From contig NC_062218.1 in assembly GCF_902686445.1 (NCBI RefSeq), positions 18,033,515-18,097,514 of the forward strand: a DNA stretch of 64,000 bases. The letters are read 5' to 3'. Position numbers and translations under genes: made by a program. Origin of the DNA: Sciurus carolinensis. Its lineage: Eukaryota; Chordata; Mammalia; Rodentia; Sciuridae. The notes beneath the pieces were generated by a model. The model made no database searches. It was not told the origin of the DNA and saw nothing but the letters and a program-made list of their open reading frames with translations. Shown here in pieces: positions 11,701-23,990 of this stretch (the stretch's first letter is position 1; every line of letters begins with the position of its first letter).

Positions 11701-12488
11701 AATGCAAACCATATCAAGTATGCCAAATAGAGAGTATATAAGATATTTATGACATAGGCTTTAGCAGGAAGTAAAGTAACTCCAACATGATAATCACAAA
11801 AATTTAAAATCCTTAGGGAAGACCAGGTAAATATTGTAAAATCAAGGAACTCCATTAAAGTATAGAGTCTGGTATTTGGAGCAGTGTAGAATGTTCTGTG
11901 CGATAGCTCCTACTGTTAATGCTCTGAACTCTGGAAAGATTACTCTGTGACTAGTGCTTGGAGTTGTAGGAAAGTTTTTTGTGACTGATTTTTTCTCTTT
12001 TGGAAGAGTGATCAATAACTGATGTTTGAACTGGTGGCTAGACATTGTGTTTAGGTCCCATCTCTGGGAAATAACTGGTGCATTGAAGTTGGTGAGAGTG
12101 TTATTCCTTATGGATGATGGTGCTAACTTTGAGGCATTTCATGTGCTGTATAGATGTTGATGGAAACTAGAAAGCTTTCTCTCTTCTCAAATATCCTCAC
12201 AAACTTTCAATTACTTCATCTTAGAGTCTAAGAAGTAGTGGGAAAGTTTAGTTTGAAGAATACACACACTACTACCAAAAAATAAATACATGAACACAGT
12301 AGAATGAATTAATCAGACATAATTTCTCTAACTTCATGTATAAATACACCATAATGAAACTCCCCATCATGTACAACCACAAGAATGGGACCTTAATTAA
12401 AATAACTTTTACTCTATGTATGTATAATATTAAAATACCATCTACTGTTGTTCGCATCTAAAAAGTACAAATTAAAAACTACATCATT
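8766..12488. other. long unassigned AT-rich stretch
   Basis: About 3.7 kb with no recognised repeat or gene. The longest frames (74 codons at 10759-10983 minus, 67 codons at 11842-12045 minus) have no recognisable motif. Very old repeats may be hidden here beyond what can be recognised by eye. Confidence 0.5.
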
Positions 12489-12570
12489 TTGGGGGAAGGT
12501 TATAGCTTGGTAATTTCCTAGCATGCACAAGGCCCTGGGTTTAATATGTAGCACTGCAAACATACACACT
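12489..12570 (+). mobile_element. ID SINE fragment, sense
   Basis: Reads GGAAGGTTATAGCTTGGTAA, then CCTAGCATGCACAAGGCCCT and GGGTTTAATA, matching the ID core. Followed by an A-rich segment at 12566-12585. Confidence 0.7.
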
Positions 12571-12647
12571 AAATACAAAAACATGATTTTATTTCAGCAC
12601 TCCTCTCCAATGGACAGATAATCCAGAAAAATAAATCAACAAGGAAG

Positions 12648-12932
12648 TGTCAGGGGCAGGCTCTGAGGGCCCCAGAGCCGGACCATGGCCTGATCTCTAA
12701 GATGGTGCCTGGCAGCTTGCCAGACATAGCTGCACTCATAAACAAGTTTTAGGAAGTAACTCTGGTTGGCTGTTGTACATGAGGCGATCCTGGTATCTCC
12801 CTGGAGACTGTTCTCTGATAGGCTGATGTTCTCAATATAAGTCTGAGACTTGTGGAATAAAGCCCTTTTGGTTCCTGTGATCAAGAAGAGCATACGTGTT
12901 GTGATTGTCCCCGCGGGCGGTGGGCGATCATA
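12648..12932 (+). mobile_element. solo class II ERV LTR (copy 1 of 2)
   Basis: A 285-bp LTR starting TGTCAGGGGC and ending GATCATA, flanked by the direct repeat AGGAAG at 12642-12647 and 12933-12938. A 6-bp target duplication is typical of class II (ERVK/IAP-like) integrase. Signals in order: YY1-like core AAGATGGTG (12699-12707, the last CpG decayed), TATA-like AATATAAG (12834), AATAAA (12856-12861) and a GTTGTGATTGTCC stretch. No internal region, so it arose by LTR-LTR recombination. The 101-codon antisense frame at 12636-12941 is incidental. Confidence 0.88.
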
Positions 12933-12945
12933 AGGAAGCATCAGA

Positions 12946-13789
12946 ATTGAACCATACTATAGATCAAATAGATGGAACAGATATTTACAGAACATTCCAC
13001 ATGGGAAATTCTTCAGTTTAGACCACATGTTAGTCCACTGTATTAGTCAGGGTTCTTATTCCACCATCTTCAAACTTTACATTTCATACATTTTCAGGAT
13101 TTTTTTTTTTTTTCCCTGTCTCAGAGAATCTGCCTTTCATCCCAGGAAAACACATTAGTATGGATGATGGGGATATCTTTTCACCATTGATCGACAATGT
13201 GTTGCACTACATATTTGAGTTGCTAGATATTTAGTGTTCATCTGTACAAAAATCTGAATCACTTTTACTCATACTTAAGATATTTTCCCAGTAGTAAAAA
13301 GTTAACTGATTAAAAAATATATATTAGGATTAAATACTCAACAATATTAATCAAACTGTATGCTCACCTATTCCACATTAAAAGCTATATTTTCTAAACT
13401 TTTTTCAAGAGCATAATTTTTAAAAGTGTACTTTCAGTTGAAGAAATTGCTTTCTTAATAATAAATATCATGAAAATTGCATAATTTATAAGTAGATATT
13501 GACTTTCCAAAATCAAATTTTATTGACTACATTGAATATCTTTATCTGGGCAACTTGAGAAATAATTAATCTTCATAGAAAATTTAATCAATAACTGCTT
13601 CAATATGCATTAGTTGGAACTGTAAGAAAAATACAGGAAGCATTAATGCTACTATTTTGTAAATTGCTTTGAGATCTTAAAATTTGAGTCTTTAATTCCA
13701 AAAAGTAGTATCATTTAATATTACCTAGCCTAACTAAATAATTAGCTTTTTAATCTCCTGAGATGTAGGCAACTGGACAAATCAAAGTT
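12946..13789. other. no recognised feature
   Basis: AT-rich DNA with a T12 run near 13100; nothing identified. Confidence 0.5.
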
Positions 13790-13935
13790 GAATAGGTGAA
13801 ATAGTGTAGGAAGCTATCTGGCTCTCTGGTGTATCTTTCTTACAGGCACTAATCCTATCGTGGGAATACTTCCCAAAGGGCCCTAGTCCTCTAGCCATCA
13901 CCTTGAGGGTTAAATTTCTATGTACTGATCTAGAG
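13790..13935 (-). mobile_element. MaLR LTR remnant (MLT1/THE-like)
   Basis: Plus strand shows TTCTTACAGGCACTAATCCT, CCCAAAGGGCCCTAGTCCTC and CCATCACCTTGAGGGTTAAA, the antisense order of a MaLR LTR. Strongly diverged. Confidence 0.5.
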
Positions 13936-14091
13936 TGAAACAAACACTCAGTAATTAGCACCACCCTAAATTCAGATTCACCTGGCATTAGATTTTTAAT
14001 AAGATTCTGTTCATCATATTGATTATAAAATTTCAGGCAACATTTACCTATTTCATATGATGTTGTGAGTTGACTTGGTCTCATGATTGTG

Positions 14092-14150
14092 TCTCCTGAG
14101 GTGAGATATTTGAGTCAATGATGGTTCTGTGGACTGTACTGGAGAGTCCT
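14092..14150 (+). repeat. direct repeat, copy A
   Basis: Shares CCTGAGGTG, the GAG-CAAATGATGG-like core and GGTTCTGTGGACTGT with 15266-15320, 1.17 kb downstream. Could be two fragments of one unnamed repeat family or a local duplication. Confidence 0.6.
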
Positions 14151-15265
14151 TGAGCATATCAAATCCACAAAAACAAGAGTTTATTGATTTTTTTACTATC
14201 AAAGAATTGTGCCAAGTATTTAAGGAATGTAAAATAAAAGAAAACACATCCTCTCTTCAAGTTTACTATTCCCTTTGAATAGAAAAGAAAAAGGAAAATC
14301 ATGAAGTTGCCATAATACAATGTAGATCGTATTTACCTTTAGAATGTATATGGACAGTAGGAAAATAAAGAAGGGTAAATATTATAAGGTTGAGAAAGAA
14401 TTGAAGATGTGCTTTCAAGTTTTAGTTGAATTTAAAAAGACAGAGATGAAGAATGGTATGATGTACCAAAAATGTCTAAAAGCAAGGAACATATTCAGAA
14501 AAGCAACTTACAGAGTTTTATTTATATCGGGAAAATGCAGCAGAATAGTAGTAAAAAATCCAAACTAGCAGTTGAGAATCATAGTACAATGAAATTTCAT
14601 TTTGATAATTTAATGGATTAATTCAACAAGTATCTCCTCTATGGATTATAATTTCAGATACCAAATCACACACTGATAATTCATGCTTTACATTAAAAGA
14701 AATACTATCTTTTGGGAGTGTGTAGTCTAGAAGGAAGAGAAATGTGAAAGATGAAGTTATATGAAGAAATAGAATTATAATTAGTTCTCATAAGGCACAG
14801 TATAGAAAACATACTATAGGAGGTCTAATTTTATTCGTTGCTTCAAAGAAGAATCCCCTGAAGAAATAAAATGGATTTATAAATAGTAAAAAGAGGAGGA
14901 CAAGAGAGCAGGAGATGCTGCCATGGAGGCCTCAGCACATCTGGGCACAGACGTGCTGTCCTGCTGGAGGGAAGAGAGGGAAGGTAAGCCAGTCCCAGAT
15001 GTTACTGGAGGCGTCAAGGGGTATTATTCAGGTAGATAATAGAATGAAATTAATTATTATCAGGGCTTCATTGCAATAATAAAGCACTCACTGTTGAGTG
15101 AAGAAGATTGGAAGGGGACAACAGGATTGGAGCACCAAATTAAATGCTTTTATTGCAGATCAATTTAGAACTAATGTTACTACACACAGTGGTTCAGAGG
15201 TAGATAGCTACGGAAAAAATAAGAAATAGCTAACATTTAGAAAGGATTTTCCAAGTTTAAAATTT

Positions 15266-15320
15266 GTTCCTGAGGTGTGAAATTGAGCAAATGATGGTTC
15301 TGTGGACTGTGATGGAGAAG
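15266..15320 (+). repeat. direct repeat, copy B
   Basis: Partner of 14092-14150. Confidence 0.6.
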
Positions 15321-16910
15321 CCCGATGATATAGGAAAACAATATCCTTTAAAGGGTAGACAGTCATAAACCCAGTGTTAGTGCCTACAGGCTTCCTTTGA
15401 GATAGACTTCTGAAAAAACATGTTGAATTGCAAATTCAAAAGTGAGTCTGGATTGGATGTGGAAGTTGGTGCATGGCCTGTTTCCTCATAATCATTGGAG
15501 CTGAAGCAGTAATAAAGCTTTTCTAGGTAGCCATAAAAAGTATAAGGAACTCCAAAATTTTGACTGTAAGTAGTGGAGTATAAAGCCAAGACATATCAAG
15601 AAAGAATAAATCAAAACATTAAAGGAAAGCCAAGAGTGTGATGTCATGCAGTTGTTTCAAGACAGTCAATAGGTCAGTAAATGCTGAGATGTCAAGTAAG
15701 AGGATATTGAACACTGACGTTGAGATGGAGAAATCAATGAAAATGTTAGAAATGCTATTTCAGAGAAGTGATGGGGTAGAAAACTGATTATTGTGGGCTG
15801 CAGAGAAAGAAATAGGTGAGAAAGATGGAGTCAATGTACTTAAGTAACTTTTAAATGTAATCTGGAAAAGGAGGAGATAGAGCTACAATTGGAGAAGTAT
15901 ATAATGAAAGTGGAGAATTTTTTTAGTGATTAGGATAGTATCTATAGTCAATGCTAAATATGGTTGAAGACATCTGAGATTACATTACCTTTGGGACAAA
16001 GCAAAAAGAAAAATCTTTTTTTTTCCCCTCAACAATAAGAAAATAGACAACTTTATTTATAAATTAATACAAGGTTTGGAGGTAAGCACTTATTGAAAGA
16101 AGTAAGAAAAATAAAAAGGCTAATGCAAATATATATGATATATAAATACGGATTCATGGACCTCATAAGTATTGATGACAGATGCTGAAATTGAAAATTA
16201 GAAAATTGATGTGATAGTTTGGAAAAAAAGAAATCAATTGCATCTGGAAAGTGATTTTACCTAGAAATTTGAAAGGGTTATGTGAAGCAGAAGTAAGTGT
16301 CAAGTTTATAATTAGCATTCAAATATAGATATGAATGATTTATAGGGAATATGATCTCTGAGCCTGAAATATTTTTCAATCATAACTATGTAACTTAATC
16401 TCCCATCCATAAGTCATTACACAAACAACCACATTTTTAACAAAACTCTTACAGAATACCATTATAAAAATTATTACTCCCACATCTTCTATAACTTTTC
16501 CTTGCTTTTTCCTCCCATGGTAGTAAACTATGTAATATTTTGTACATTTTGCTAAATCATTTATTCATCTATCCCTGTTATCTAGAACAGTACTTTGTGT
16601 GAAACCTTTTGCCTAAGGGAAGTGTTCTGTATTTTAGACTTTTAATTTGGTAGATGCTACCATATGTGAATATTGTCTATATGAAATGTTGCCAGATGAC
16701 TGAAATTTATTTTTAATTTTATTTATCTTAATTTAATTTTTAATTTAAGTAGAATATATATAACCATTAAATAGCCATGTATAACTACTCTTTGCACTAT
16801 GCAGAACTAAAATGTAAAATCTATTTTGGCATGGATTTTTAGCTGTTTTGTCTACTCTTAATTTTTTTGCATAGAAAAATATCTAAATTATAATAATTTA
16901 GATAAAATAT

Positions 16911-17021
16911 CTAAATTACAATAATTGCTCTGTAAATATATATATATAAAAATATATAAATATAAATATATAATATAAATATATAAAAATATTTATTGTA
17001 ATTGCAATTATTGTAATTTAG
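16911..17021. repeat. inverted repeat with AT-rich loop
   Basis: Two perfect 18-bp arms, CTAAATTACAATAATTGC at 16911-16928 and its reverse complement at 17004-17021, enclose 75 bp of (TA)/(TAAA)-rich sequence. A second near-palindrome (16881-16903) lies directly upstream and shares the CTAAATTA arm. Confidence 0.9.
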
Positions 17022-19497
17022 TGGGTGGTTAAGAATTTTAAATCTGGGATTATGGGAAGAAAAAAATCAAAAAAGATAAATGAAGATTACTTGAAGAGAA
17101 AAATGTTAAATCTGAATTTAGAAAGAAAGAGGAGAATCAAGAAAGAATAAGATTTCAGGAAAGATTTTTCAAGATGGAAACGTTTGCAATTAGATATTCT
17201 AAAGAATTTGAGGAAGATAAAAATAGTGAAAGAATTCTTCACCTTTGAGAAAATGGCAATAAGTAGCAGAGAGAAAAGAATCACAATGTGGTGAAATGCA
17301 TATCATGAAACAAATCCACCTTTTGGAGGATTTGTGTGGGGGTGAAAGAGGAAAGGTTGAACAAGTTAGGCAAATTGACCCATCAGCCACTCGTTCAATA
17401 CTGGAAAGAGAAAAGTAGAGAGTTCTCTTGGTAGAGAAATGTAATTCGGGTATATTAGTTTTTTGTTTGACAGCAGTTATGAACATCTGTGATCCCTAGT
17501 GTAAAATTCATGAGAGGCAGTCTAAGAAATAGAATACAATATATAGTGCAGGCTCTCAGAGAGGCAGTTAAGGATTGTCTCAGAACATATAGATTTAAAT
17601 AAAAAGAGGAAGAGACTCTCTCCTATCCCTGTTTATTTTCCTCCCTCTGACTCCCTGCCTCCCGTTTTTCTTTAACTTTCTCTCTCACTTCTCCTTTCTT
17701 TCTCTCAAAGGAAAACTAAGGGAGAGATAGGCAGATAGGTTTCAGAATTCCTTTCAGCTATCCTGAATCATAACAGAAAAGAGAAACTACTTAATTAAGT
17801 TGAGAATAACACTGCCCCAGATAAATGATATGAATTAATTAAGAGTTACTGAGCAGCAAGGCAGCTTATCTGAAGGTGAGTGCATGAACAAAACATGTTT
17901 CCATGAACGACGCCACTCACATTTGGCAGATCTCATGTTGGAAGACACAAAAAGACATGGAGAGTATTTGGAGTTTTGATTCCACAAGTTCACATATGAT
18001 GGCAAAGTAAAAATATTAGCCTATGGAATATGACAAGAATCAGGGAACCCATACCCAGAAAAAAAGACAAGCATTCTGTGATGATTAAACCATCTGGAGG
18101 AGATGGTGTGTAACCAAATAAATAGACAGTCAATAATGGCTCATTCCCTGCATCTTTCCAAGTATTCTCACTAATTTCACAGCAAAGGAATGTTTAAATA
18201 TTTGCCTGAATTGTAATTTTCCAAATTAATAAAGAGAAAAGTAGACTAGTATGGATGGTAGTAAGCTAAAATCTTTATATATTTTTCACACAATCTACAT
18301 AGAAATAGAATGCTTGCATGACATTTACCTTTTCTTTGGTAACATGCTTCTTCAAGATGGTAAGCAGTGCCTTATTCAGAGAATGAGTTCCCTCCTTCAA
18401 ATAGTGAACAAAATTTAATGTTCTCAGTTCTAATTTCCACATACTAGAATGTCAACCTCACCCCTGAAGCACAGACTAGGTTCTGGACATATCTGAAAAC
18501 AGCTTCCCAGAGTTCAAAATCTCTTTCTTTCCTAGAACATGTGTTTGCTGCAACCTGTCTTAGCCTCTTAGTCTTCTGGTTCCTTGTGGTTGGTCCAGCT
18601 ATTCTGTCATATTTAAGGGACAGTAAAATTTAAAAGTCTCCTCTGGCAATATGAAGTTTGCATAATGACAGCTGTAACATCTCACCTGAAGTGCTGTCTC
18701 TGAATTTCTCTGCATTTTCTATGATAAATTCAAGCTTTCTGATGTAGCATTCAAGGTAGCTTCTCAACTCTTCTCTGCACGTGTTGATGATTTAGACTCA
18801 CAGGTATAAAACTCTTAGGAGGGTTGAGTGTATTCTTCATGGATACTGTTTCTACTTCTAGGTTGGCAATTCTTTTATCTCCCCATCAATTAACTTATCA
18901 AAACCAGGTTCGGAGATAAATTTTCTAATGTTTGAAAAGTTGAAAATATTTTTATTACACCTTCATATTTGATTTGTGGTTTGGTTAGATGCAGATATCT
19001 ATTTTAAAATCTAATCATCTTGAAATTTGGAAAGTCCCAACATTCAATACTGCTGATGAGCATTGGGAGCCCATCTTTACTGCCCTTGCTTTATGGCATA
19101 TTTGTCTGATTTTTAAAGTCACATTTTCAAAGTCTCATTTAAACTTAAAAGAACATATTATTTTATTGTGTTCTTAGATGCCTTATTTCATCATCCTCAA
19201 GAAAAAAATCTCTATTGTTTATTTAAACTAATTTCTTGGACATAATATATAAATGGTATTGCCAGTTTTTTTTACAGCAGTTTTGTTTTTAAATGTATTG
19301 GTTAATTTTAGTAGGCAAAAATTTCTGGTAATAAATAATAAAGAAATTTCTTATAAAATACCTAGTCATGATAAATTTCCTACCATTTCTATGTATTGGT
19401 TTAAATAATAAACACACATGCACAAACTCAAAGTACCCAGATATGGTGATATATATGAAATATAATGGTTTATATAAAAATATATACACATCCAAAA

Positions 19498-19501
<4 letters not shown>

Positions 19502-19528
<27 letters not shown>
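19502..19528. repeat. (CA)n microsatellite
   Basis: Thirteen CA units followed by AAACACATACATA. Confidence 0.95.
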
Positions 19529-19534
<6 letters not shown>

Positions 19535-20092
19535 TACATATCATATATATACTTGACTTGCAAGAGAAAGGAAGAAAGACAGACACTAAGGGCATAAAAG
19601 AGAAAAAGGTTTTAAAATTTTACATGACAGCTGCATTCAGATTTAGAATCTGTCAAACCTTTCTGAAAGTTGGAAACATATGAACAAAGAAAAATGAGAG
19701 CCATGAATTTGAAAGCCTATTTTTTTTCTAAAACCAGACTATTTTGAATCCCTTTGTTATTACTTCATTTTAGTAAACTTGTTTGATTACTCATTTTGTC
19801 ACTCTGCTTATGAATCCTGTTTATTGAAACTCATTCGGTTATATCCATTCCCTAATATGAGTCTGTTTATGCAAATGAGACCTTTCTTTACTATACCTCT
19901 TGGGTTTACCTTGAAATGTTCTTAAATCTTATATTGTAATTGTGTCTGAATATTATCAGCCATTATGTTCCAGAGGGAAAGGCACAGACTCTGAAACTGT
20001 ATTCTGTTTTATGAATAATATTTTATTCCTTTGTTATCTATCTCTAAAAAAATTCAAACATCTCTGTACTTCTGGAGGAAAATGTCTGTATA

Positions 20093-20113
20093 TGTGTGTG
20101 TGTGTGTGTGTGT
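20093..20113. repeat. (TG)n microsatellite
   Basis: About ten TG units. Confidence 0.95.
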
Positions 20114-20600
20114 TTATACACATGTGCACTCCCAAAATTAAACATAGCATTTTTATAAAATACGTAAAATATTTTAAAATTAGAATTTTATGATTATGTG
20201 AATTCTTTAATATTTATAGGAACTCAGAATTCTGAAATCACTGTTAGTTTTATTCCATAAATCAGTTTTATCACTTACAGATCAAGAATATTTTGGGTCT
20301 TGGTCATGCAAATAATATTTCTTATTATCAGAAAAGAAAATAGGATTATTGAAATTGAGTTATTTGCTATCTTGGTGCCAGAATGTTTTTGCTGCTCCTA
20401 CTTTGAAGAAAATAATCATATATTTGAACAAGGTGATTAAGGGATATTATACAATGTTTTGTTGAATCTTACATTTTTAATGATTGTTCAAAAAATCTGC
20501 TGTAGTTATTTTCCAGTCACTTCTATATTTCTTCATTTTTATCAATGATTGGTCTAGGAGACTGAAAAGAGAAAACATTGTTTAAAGTCCTCTGCCATAT

Positions 20601-20735
20601 GTTTTTTTTTTTTTTTTTTTTTTGCTTTCTTTTTAAAATTAGTTATTGTTAGATATATATGACAGTAGAGTGTATTCTGGCATTATGCATACATGGACTA
20701 TATATAACTTATTCTAATTAGGATCCTATTCTTGG
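20601..20735 (-). mobile_element. L1 3' tail fragment with oligo-dT start
   Basis: A T22 run (20602-20623), which is the poly-A tail on minus, precedes AATTAGTTATTGTTAGATAT, GACAGTAGAGTGTATTCTGG and TTATTCTAATTAGGATCC. The same blocks recur at 38735-38935 and 61360-61460, so this is the antisense 3' end of an L1 subfamily. Confidence 0.75.
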
Positions 20736-22565
20736 GGTTTTTAATGGGATTCGAGGGAGATGCACCTTGGGTCCAAGTTGGTCTTTCTCTGTGCCTGTAA
20801 AGGTTTGGTAGTGGCAGAATGCTATATGGTGCCTTCTCCCTCACCTATCATTCTCGTTCTCTGTAGTTTTTTGTTAGTTTGCTTTTTGCAACTCTTTTGA
20901 TTCCTTAGAACAGAAATAGTAAGGATTCTCTGACCACCACTCTCCATTACTAGTTCTGAGTGTTAGAATCATAACCATATAAGGCAGGTCCATTTTCCCT
21001 AGTCTGAAAATGGCAAACAGGATGAAATGCATGACCTTTTCCCTTAGAGGAATGTTCTAGACTATGGGGACTCTTAAGGGCCATCACAGAGTTGTCCACC
21101 ATACCTGGATTATGCTCTCTAGAAATTAAAGCAATAAACCTAAGCAGTAGGTAAGCTAATATGTAACAATACATGATTAATGTGGAGTGAAAAACATTGA
21201 TTTTAGAAAAAATAATATTTTAAAATTATTTCTGAATATTCAACTATTTCTCAAGGGGATTCAATTAATTACATATATCAGAAAAAGAACTGTCTACTTC
21301 TAATGATCTTTTAAGGACTTAGTAGGCTTTTAAATGAGAAGTGTGTATATCCACTTAGTTAAGTCCTAAATATATCATTCACCATTTTGCCTAACATTGT
21401 ATCTGATATATATTAATTCCAATCAATATAAATTCAAACATACAGAACTATAGTTCTTAGTTTACCATTATATACATTCTAAGCCACACTAAGTTAATTA
21501 GTGACATTTAAAAATTGTAAATAACACTTTGGAAATTATTGATTACTAAAACGTGTTGCCCTAAAATAACTTTAATAGGTTAAGGTACTTTAAGTTAATT
21601 TCAAAGGAACTTCTAAACTTAAAATTCTTTAACTCCATCATTTTTAAATAAACTCCTCATGACACTAAGCATATATATTTTTTCAAAGGTTTCCTGTATT
21701 TTTTGTAGTATCTTATCAAAATAAGTAAAGTTACCTTGTACAGTTGAAAAGAAATTAATAAAAACAAATAAATGAAACTTAGACATATAAATTTAAATTT
21801 CCTGTTATGAGTAAAATCAATTAAAAATTTGCCATTATTAATTTTTATATTCTGACATTAATTTTTAATTAACTAGATAATCAACATCATATACTATGAT
21901 TTTAAAATATTACATTTCAAAAATAACTGGAGAAAATTCAAGTTTTCAGATTTTTGTTTTGCAATTGTATTCACCTGACTTTATAGAAATATCTTTAACA
22001 TTTACTTCATAATTTTTTCCTAAGTAAAGTAAAAACATATTTGTTTTGCCCTAATGTACACTTTAAAAACCAAATCCACATGTTTTGGGGTTTTGTCTTG
22101 AAATTCATTTGCCAGGACTTTTTGACTTGTACTAATTTTCATTAAAATTCATTAAATTAAAGTGGTTTGAATTCTCGTATTTGCAATTCTTCACTAATAA
22201 AGTGGTTAGAAGATTATATATATATCTATTTAATTACCCACATTTCTCCTTCCACAGAAGTAATGAGTTGCTAAATGTTACTCTCGTGTCTTATAAAACT
22301 TAATGAACTTTCTGACAATCTTAAAGCATTATTTATAGCTGGAAGTAACAAATAAGTTACTGAGTTGTGAGCTAAATATCATTGAACTAGAACTGAAAAA
22401 AAGGAAGGTCAGATCCAACATAGAATGAAGAGGTAAATGGTCTTGCATAGACCTTCTCCAACTTTCCATTTTCTATTTTTTTTTTCATTTTTTCTCCCAA
22501 TTAGAATACTAATCTTAGATAAAATGTACTCTATGTATAATCCATTTCTATATAGAGGATGCATT
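20736..22565. other. no recognised feature
   Basis: About 1.8 kb AT-rich sequence; nothing identified beyond possible very old repeats. Confidence 0.5.
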
Positions 22566-23180
22566 GATGATTAATTTTATGTTAATTTGGAGAGTGATGT
22601 TTGGTGAGAACAACTTTTAAGTCAGTGTACTTCAAAGTAAGTAGCTTGGCCTCCATAACGTGGACAAGATCCATCAACCACTGAAGTCCTGCGCGGAACA
22701 AAAAGTTGGGTCTCCTCCATTCATCTGTTGAAGGGCACCTCTGTGGGCTCCATAGCTTAATTGTTATGGATTAAACTGCTATGATCATTGACATGATGCA
22801 TCACTATAGTATGATGATTTTAAGTCCTTCGGGTACATGCTGAGGAGTGGGATCTCTGGATCAAAAGTGGTTCTATTCCAAGTTTTCTGAGGTACATCCA
22901 TACTGCTTTCCAGAGAGGTTGCACCATTTTTCAGTCCCATCAGCAATGTATGAGTGTGCCCTTCCCCCAACATGCTCACTAACATATACTGTTACATGTA
23001 TTCTTGATAATTGCCATTTTGACTGGAGTGAGAAATCTCACTGTAATTTTGATTTTCACTTCTCTAATCTCTAGTGATGTTGAACATCTTTTCATACATT
23101 TGCTCTACAGCTGCTGACCTAGGGACTTCAGCTGTACATTGACTTTCCTGAGTCTCAAATCTCTTGACTCACAGTGCAGA
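22566..23180 (-). mobile_element. ancient interspersed repeat interrupted by L1
   Basis: The left part (22566-22710: GATGATTAATTTTATG...AAGATCCATCAACCACTGAAG...GGAACAAAAAG) and the right part (23101-23180: CTGCTGACCTAGGGACTTCA...TTGACTTTCCTGAGTC) fit one old mammalian repeat also seen at 44085-44500 and 45470-45905. An L1 fragment splits it. I recognise the consensus but cannot name it with certainty. Confidence 0.5.
22716..23100 (-). mobile_element. L1 ORF2 3' fragment nested in older repeat
   Basis: Plus strand reads CATTCATCTGTTGAAGGGCA, GATTTTAAGTCCTTCGGGTA, GGAGTGGGATCTCTGG, TTCCAAGTTTTCTGAGGTAC and GTATTCTTGATAATTGCCAT, the antisense of the ORF2 C-terminal region seen at 58200-58520. 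Confidence 0.85.
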
Positions 23181-23990
23181 TCTAGACTTCACCAGTTTCT
23201 TTTTCTAAATTTTTTAAATTGACACATTTTGTATGAATTTATAGTAAAGTGTGATGTTTCAATACAGGAATAAAATATGTGATGATCATATCAACATAAT
23301 GAGCATATCTACCACCTCAAATATTTATCATGTCTGTGTTGGCAACATTAAGAATCCTTTGTAGAAGAAATTTGAAATATACAATTAATCAAGGTCAACT
23401 ACGGATACCTTTTTCTGTTTAGACCATAAGTAGTTATTCCTCGTATGCAGATTCACTTCCCTGTGGAAGTGTGGGGCCTCTACTTTCTGAGAAGGTAGGA
23501 ATCTGGAAAGAGCATTTAGTGTCCTGTCAACCAGAAAATGTGGTTGTGATTTTCTAGATAACTTTAATTCAAGTTACTAGAATTGAGTTTGAAAGGAAAT
23601 TGTCAAATCCTAAATCTAAACATGCACAAACAGTTTTAACAGAGGCGGAGCATGGTAAATACTCATCTGTGGCAGAATATAGAAAGAAAACAGGCACCAT
23701 AAAAATGTATACATAAATTAATTCTATGTTCAAAAGTCCATATTCATGCAAACTCTGTTTTCACTTAAGTCCCAAAAGAAAATACAGCTAACACTTCAGG
23801 CTCCTAGAGCAATGGTAACAGTTTAATACAGCTATGAGAAGGAAACCCTGTCTTGGAGACAGGGAGAAAATCATTTTGAACCTAGGTAACAGAAATCTCC
23901 TGTCCTTAAGTTTAGGCAAATTCACTGAGAAATCCTTGTGTCTGAGACACAGGGAAAAGTGTATGCTTACAATCAGTGCAGCAGAGAAGG
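23181..23990. other. no recognised feature
   Basis: Unassigned AT-rich DNA. The 138-codon frame at 23834-24250 runs from here into the old L1 and has no recognisable domain. Confidence 0.45.

Larger units (their letters stand above)
13936..16880. other. unassigned region
   Basis: About 2.9 kb without recognised genes. It holds a dispersed direct repeat (14092-14150 and 15266-15320, sharing AATGATGGTTCTGTGGACTG) and a purine-rich stretch around 14890-14990. Frames of 60-100 codons show no motifs. Confidence 0.5.
17025..20600. other. unassigned region with two dinucleotide arrays
   Basis: About 3.6 kb of AT-rich sequence. Contains (CA)n at 19502-19528 and (TG)n at 20093-20113; no gene or repeat family otherwise recognised. 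Frames at 17199-17486 and 19289-19683 follow composition or the CA array. Confidence 0.5.
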
